Shown here in pieces: positions 59,524-64,000 of a stretch of 64,000 nt of DNA. Below the pieces are notes generated by a model that saw only the letters and a program-made list of their open reading frames with translations, ran no database searches and was not told where the DNA came from. The stretch is taken from NCBI GenBank assembly GCA_030248215.1, contig JASANG010002260.1, forward strand, positions 124,001 through 188,000. The letters run 5' to 3'. Position 1 is the first letter of the stretch, and every line of letters starts with the position of its first letter. Position numbers and translations under genes: made by a program. The DNA is from Enoplolaimus lenunculus. Its lineage: Eukaryota; Nematoda; Enoplea; Enoplida; Thoracostomopsidae.

Positions 59524-60137
59524 GATTCGCTGCTGAATGTTCGTTAAATCTATTTGGATGTGACCTTATGGCAAAAAATTTACAATCATAGGAATCGTAA
59601 GTTAAAACTTGCTAAGGTTTTTACATTTCTTATTAACACACAATTGTTAAACGTTGTTTATTATGACTCTACTTTGCATAAAAACTGTATTTAAAAATTC
59701 TGCATAGAACAACACTCTTTGTCAGAAATTAAAGGACGATTTTGCTCCTATTTTCAGATCTTCCTAACCATAACCCTTTAGCCATCAGGGACATGTTTGT
59801 ACAAAGCCATTTGTTTTAAACTGCTCTGTCGTTTTTATGCCATTTTTCAAAATACGTTTTGTATAAGAAGAAACTTTAAAATGAATATAGTGTAGTTAAT
59901 CCTTGTAGGCGTTTCAAACCAAAATATGAAACCATAAACGCCTTTAGCGTTTGTCAAAGTGCAATTCTAGCATCAATATCTACACATTTTTCAAATTACC
60001 AAAGGCGTCTTGTATTTTTTGAACGATTCCTAAAACTGTCTATCGAAGTGGTGTTGGTGCTTGCGAACAATTGACTTCTTAGCAATAACCTATTTCGAAG
60101 GCGTTTATCGGTTAAAACAAAACATATGGTTGTACCC
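59524..60137. other. Intergenic, nothing recognised
   Basis: AT-rich; no coding or repeat signal supported. Confidence 0.45.
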
Positions 60138-60223
60138 AATCCTTGGCAAATAGCCAAAACTTGGCAAATACCCAAACCTTGGCAAATACCCAAACCTTGG
60201 CAAATACCCAAACCTTGGCAATT
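60138..60223. repeat. 18-bp minisatellite
   Basis: About four and a half tandem units of CTTGGCAAATACCCAAAC; the first unit differs (AATAGCCAAAA). The unit length is a multiple of 3, giving a false GLGICQ-repeat ORF on the minus strand. Confidence 0.93.
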
Positions 60224-60299
60224 TTTAGCATTTAGTGTGTTAATTTTGCGTGGATGACCTAATACAACGCACATTTTTGTATGCGTATAAGGAGAATGT

Positions 60300-60950
60300 T
60301 ATAACTGGGGCAGCCCGGACCCGGAAAACGTTTTGTCCATGTTGATTCCACCGTCAACAAATATATTTGTGATCTGAATAGCGGTTATGTAGACAAAATG
60401 TGAATCTCAAATGAAACTGTCTTTCAAATCCCGGATCCCCGGAAATTATTCTATACAAGCAGCCATATATTACATGATAAGTACCGCGGGACATTTATGG
60501 GAATATCATTTGATATTCCGAAATTCTACCGAATATCACGTGATATGCAGGACAATGTAATTTGTGCGCACGAATGATATAATGAAAAGTCAGATGATGT
60601 AGCTTTCGATTACTGAATTAACTTTTATATTTCTGTTTCTGGTAGAAATTTTTCCTAAATATATTCCCAAGTACAAATATGTTAAACTGTAAATTTTATT
60701 ATCATAATATTCTGCAGGACATTCAGGCTAGTTTACCACAACCTTGCAGACATTTTCAAACATGTGATATGACACTGCCGGACCATATTTCGATATCATA
60801 TGATATGATATTTCAGTACAAACAGGGAATGTCACATCACGATAGCAGACAATTCAAATTTCTTGAATTCGACAGCAATTAACGGCAGACAAAATGTTAC
60901 CGGTATTGTAATAGACGCAAAACGTGTTCCAAGCTGCCACAGTTGGCCCG
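60300..60950. mobile_element. Family J element with CATATG/CACGTG palindromes, copy 2 (diverged)
   Basis: Left TAACTGGGGCAGCCCGGAC with TTTTGTCCATGTTGATTCCA, right AAAACGTGTTCCAAGCTGCC; these correspond to 17840-17870 and 18447-18465. The internal palindromes GGAATATCATTTGATATTCC, GAATATCACGTGATATGC and ATATCATATGATATGATA occur near 60510, 60535 and 60790. The outermost CGGGGTTCA part is missing or changed. Confidence 0.65.
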
Positions 60951-61100
60951 TGGGAACAACAGATGCCTGAATGCTACTCCTAAATCCTATATATGCCAAA
61001 GAAATCTGTGTGTTTCACAGTCCAAGGTGTCCCATAGATCATGGTGTCTCAAAAACCATAAAGGCTTAATAAACCGCTGCGTACTGATAAGCCTATAGAA

Positions 61101-61106
61101 TTTATT
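61101..61106 (-). terminator. Poly(A) signal AATAAA of the zinc-finger gene
   Basis: AATAAA on the minus strand, 44 nt after the stop codon of the C2HC zinc-finger gene, a common spacing. Confidence 0.55.
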
Positions 61107-61150
61107 TAACATGTGCAGATACCTTGCTGAAATTTAAAATAAAAAAGGTT

Positions 61151-62300
61151 TTATACAAAGACAAAATTAGGAGGCGACGGTGCCCGTATAATCGGTGAAG
61201 GCATATTCCGTTGTTTGCCAGGTTTGCTTCGAGTCGCACCCCCAGCTCCTCGACCACCCCGGCATTGAGCGTGCTGGCGGGCATCAGCTAATTGAACACT
61301 TTGACCACATTTTTGACAAGAAACCGTTGAAGCGTTTTGAGAGCTCGTTGTTGCCAGTGTTTCCAGCCGTCCTACATCTACAGAGCCATCTACGCTTGGA
61401 ATGTCAATTTTCACCGGATACGTTACTTGTATGTGCGGCGGCAAGTCTTTGATCAGCGCGTACCATCGCGAGATGCATTTTTTCTCGTGAACACCGAGTG
61501 AGTTTTGTGATACCCGCGTGCCGCAGACATAACAGACCCGCATATTCGCCAGAAATCCTCCTGCTCCTCCTGGTCCTCCCCCACTTCCGCTTACTACTTT
61601 TGCTGGTCCGTTGCGAACACTCTTTCTTCGGCGTTGATTGTGTTTTGGTGATGTATTCCACATGCTTTCGTCATCGGAATTGTCAGAACCTCCTCCTGTT
61701 CCTTCTCGTTTATTTCTATGATCGAGACTCCGTGCTCTCCGACCTGCAGTTGATCCACTATGCAAGAGTACAGTTCGTGGCCGACCGCCCCCTCCTCCTC
61801 CTGTTGTGAACGTTTTCGTGTTCACTCCTGTTCCTCCAGCTCGTGGCATATTGAAGCCAAAAATGCTCTTTGTTTGCACTCCTGCTGTACCCGAAGTTGG
61901 TTCGCCAGCTGATTTTTTGAACGTCGTATTGCGTTGGATTGAACGCGATGAAGAGTTGTTATTGTTGCTGTTGTTGTCGTTGTTGTTGTTACTCCTGCTG
62001 CTGTTGTCACTCCTGCTCAATCCGCTGTCAGTACCAGAGTAGTCCTGTTGCACTCCTGTTTTCGAAAACGGATCGTGTCCGCTTTCGTTGCTTTCACTGC
62101 TTCGACTTGTTGTTGAACTCGAGCCAGCTGAACCCATCAACTGTGAGCAGATATCAACTGCTTCTCCTGCTGTCGCAAGTAGTGGGAACTCCTGCTGATT
62201 TGGCGACTGAAACAGGAGTGATGAAGGCTCTCTTGACTCGGAGTGAACACTGGACGCCGTAGAAAATCGACGTTTTGGAAGTCCTGCTGAACGGACTGTT
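61151..62300 (-). CDS. C2HC zinc-finger protein, ZNF474-like, large 3' exon (382 codons)
   Basis: A long 3' exon ending TAA at 61151-61153. Its 5' border is a TTTCAG acceptor at 62301-62306; the open frame extends 5' of the first in-frame ATG (62137), so translation begins in an upstream exon. The upstream part (TVRSAGLPKRRFSTASSVHS) reads like coding sequence. A low-complexity middle has an N/S run and glycine runs. The first finger CYVCGTRVSQNSLGVHEKKC, followed by ISRW, and the second CQKCGQSVQLADARQHAQC both fit C-x2-C...H-x4/3-C. The first closely resembles ZNF474 and related zf-C2HC proteins (CYICGREF...IHEPQC-LQKW). The family is linked to cilia and testis in vertebrates; function here is unknown. 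Basic stretches (RRRKSVRNG) suggest nuclear entry or RNA/microtubule binding. Confidence 0.8.
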
Positions 62301-62362
62301 CTGAAATTTGAAAATATTTCACATAATTTTAATATAAGAATGAGATATTGAAGACAGTTAAC

Positions 62363-62423
62363 ACTATAGGCGGCATCTCCTTGTATTGCTCTTGGTAACG
62401 CTCATACGATTCTTTGTTTGGCT
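62363..62423 (-). CDS. Possible upstream exon of the zinc-finger gene
   Basis: On the minus strand, an acceptor ATATTTAG at 62424 is followed by an open frame reading PNKESYERYQEQYKEMPPIV. A donor at 62362 (GTTAAC) would leave phase 2 and join correctly to the next exon across a 62-bp intron with a pyrimidine tract. The alternative donor at 62364 gives the wrong phase. Not confirmed by any similarity I recognise. Confidence 0.4.
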
Positions 62424-64000
62424 CTAAATATGTAATATACCTATTTCCAGACCATTAATGGTATGCCGCACCTAAGCTGCTAATAGTGTTCTAGCATGGA
62501 AACAGTTATTCAAAATAATGGAAACAGATTGTTCTCAAAATAACAGAAACGAAAACTTAAGTATTAACGTTTAAAAATGGTATTTTTGTGTCAATACAAT
62601 AATGGTAAACAAATACTTCCCCGACTTCTTTGAATTTTAAAGAAAAGAACTAATGCAGCCAAAATTTTAAACGTTTTTCATAAATTTGGGTGTTTTTATT
62701 GTAAATCAGACAACTATGTAGCAAACTTGCAATGAGTAAGCGAATCATATTAACGAAAGCGAATATTCGGTTAATGCACAATGATTCTTACCTCCGGTTC
62801 ATTATGGTCGTCTTAATTTGCAATTATATTGCATAAAGCAACAACAAATTCACTTTGCTTTAAATACTTTTGTGTCCTGCGGTTATGCCAAAGTAAAAAA
62901 CCTGACAAAACATTATAAAACTGATTTGCGAAGCTTTTATAGGTCAAACTGAAATTTATTGGCTAGAACTCGATCAAAAGTTCAAATCAGTAATCTTATA
63001 CATTTATGACATCATGCTATAAACAATGGAATGTGTATACTCAAGAAAATAAGCTAAAAACAACAACAAAATTGTCAGAAAGCTGCGTTAAACCAAAGCC
63101 GACATCTGCTTTTATACGGACATCCTATTTATGGAAACATATTGCTTTTAATGGTCGCTTCAAAGTAGCCCAACATTAAGCACTCAATCTATACTGATTC
63201 TGAGTTCATACATTCTGTCAGTCTAGGTCAGAACCGGGATTTCAGACTTTTTTATTAAGCAGCTGGAAAACCAGACATACAAAGCGGGGATCGAATAAGC
63301 GTCGTTATGACTCCGAGGTAATCGCTCTATTACTGCCCCACGCAGCCTGCATCTCCAACTGCTTCTATCATCGACAATATGAGGACCCTATGCTCCCGGC
63401 TAGTATACATACAGTGCAATGCACTATATTGCATGTTCACATAACGGACAATAATTTCTCACATGGTTACACACGAAATTCGCTGGCTTCTAAACCCAAA
63501 TAAAACTACAAACCTATAGATATCCACCTCAATAAACAAGATTGCTTATTAACACAATTGGGATAAAACGATACGTGCCTATAACTTTAGACAAATGCCT
63601 ATGTTCTATAAACAAAACGTAAGTAACAATCTAAACATTAATAATATCTGATATTTAGACGCGTTGCTAAGTAACTCTTTGATCAGAATCTCGCGTGTAG
63701 ATAGACAGCATATCATTTAACGTGATAAACAGAACCCAACTTAGTAATAACGAAGGCTCGGCTCTTCAAAGTATAACAGCTCGCAATCGGAAAGTGGGGC
63801 ACGGATTTCATACTAATTTTACATCGCGAGGAATATTTTGTCATGCAAATGGTTCATTTCAAGCTGATGATGTGTTTTGTTTGTGACTGAATACGAGCAG
63901 AACAATGAAATTGAAAATCGCTTCAAAATACGTCTTTAAAAACAAGCCAGAAATTCCACTACCAAGCAGTGCGCAAAACTGCCCCACTGTTCCAGTAGTT
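62424..64000. other. Upstream part of the zinc-finger gene or intergenic
   Basis: The first exon(s) of the zinc-finger gene should lie here or beyond the window, but none could be recognised. A tRNA-like repeat occurs at about 63265-63360. Confidence 0.35.
63265..63360 (-). repeat. tRNA-like SINE candidate
   Basis: On the minus strand GCGTGGGGCAGTAATAGAGC resembles an A box and TTATTCGATCCCCGC a B box about 35 nt later. The anticodon region ACCTCGGAGTCATAACG does not form a clean stem-loop. Probably tRNA-derived. Confidence 0.4.

Noticed and set aside
60138-60223. CRISPR-like array
   Set aside because: Units are contiguous 18-bp tandem repeats without spacers, in a eukaryotic genome.
61498-62262. 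Leucine- or cysteine-rich ORFs on the + strand
   Set aside because: They are the antisense shadow of the Asn/Ser codon repeats in the zinc-finger exon on the minus strand.

Overview
The window is nuclear DNA from an intron-bearing, AT-rich, invertebrate-type animal genome. Evidence: clear metazoan proteins split by GT-AG introns (an aminergic 7TM receptor, a second 7TM protein, SEC22, G-protein beta-5 and a C2HC zinc-finger protein), and very many short non-autonomous DNA transposons. I cannot place the phylum. No rRNA, CRISPR, operon, retroviral-type ORF, LINE ORF or transposase ORF was seen.

Layout. 1-26 kb: no recognisable gene; dense in MITE-like inverted-repeat elements, several nested, plus GC-rich foldback elements with a 21-bp tandem array. 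26.2-32.1 kb (+): six-exon dopamine D2-like receptor, 861 aa. 32.1-36.3 kb: intergenic, starting with a GC-rich element. 36.4-40.0 kb (+): four-exon orphan 7TM protein, 509 aa. 40-42 kb: cluster of TTAGGC-rich elements. 42.1-45.5 kb (-): complete SEC22 R-SNARE, five exons, 214 aa, one GC-AG intron, three MITEs and one SINE-like sequence in its introns. 45.5-52.8 kb: intergenic, including a three-level nest of elements. 52.8-56.1 kb (-): complete GNB5, ten exons, 374 aa, ending in a coding exon of only 12 nt. 56.1-61.1 kb: intergenic repeats. 61.2-62.4 kb (-): large 3' exon of a ZNF474-like C2HC zinc-finger protein, whose 5' part runs toward or past the window end.

How the genes relate. The two receptors lie on + and the three other genes on -. 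D2-type receptors signal through Gi/o, and Gbeta5 in complex with R7-type RGS proteins is known to shut that signalling off, so receptor and regulator lie 21 kb apart; this may be chance. SEC22 is a housekeeping ER-Golgi SNARE. All exon joins were derived by hand from reading frame, splice signals and family alignment from memory. They are phase-consistent, but no transcript data were available.
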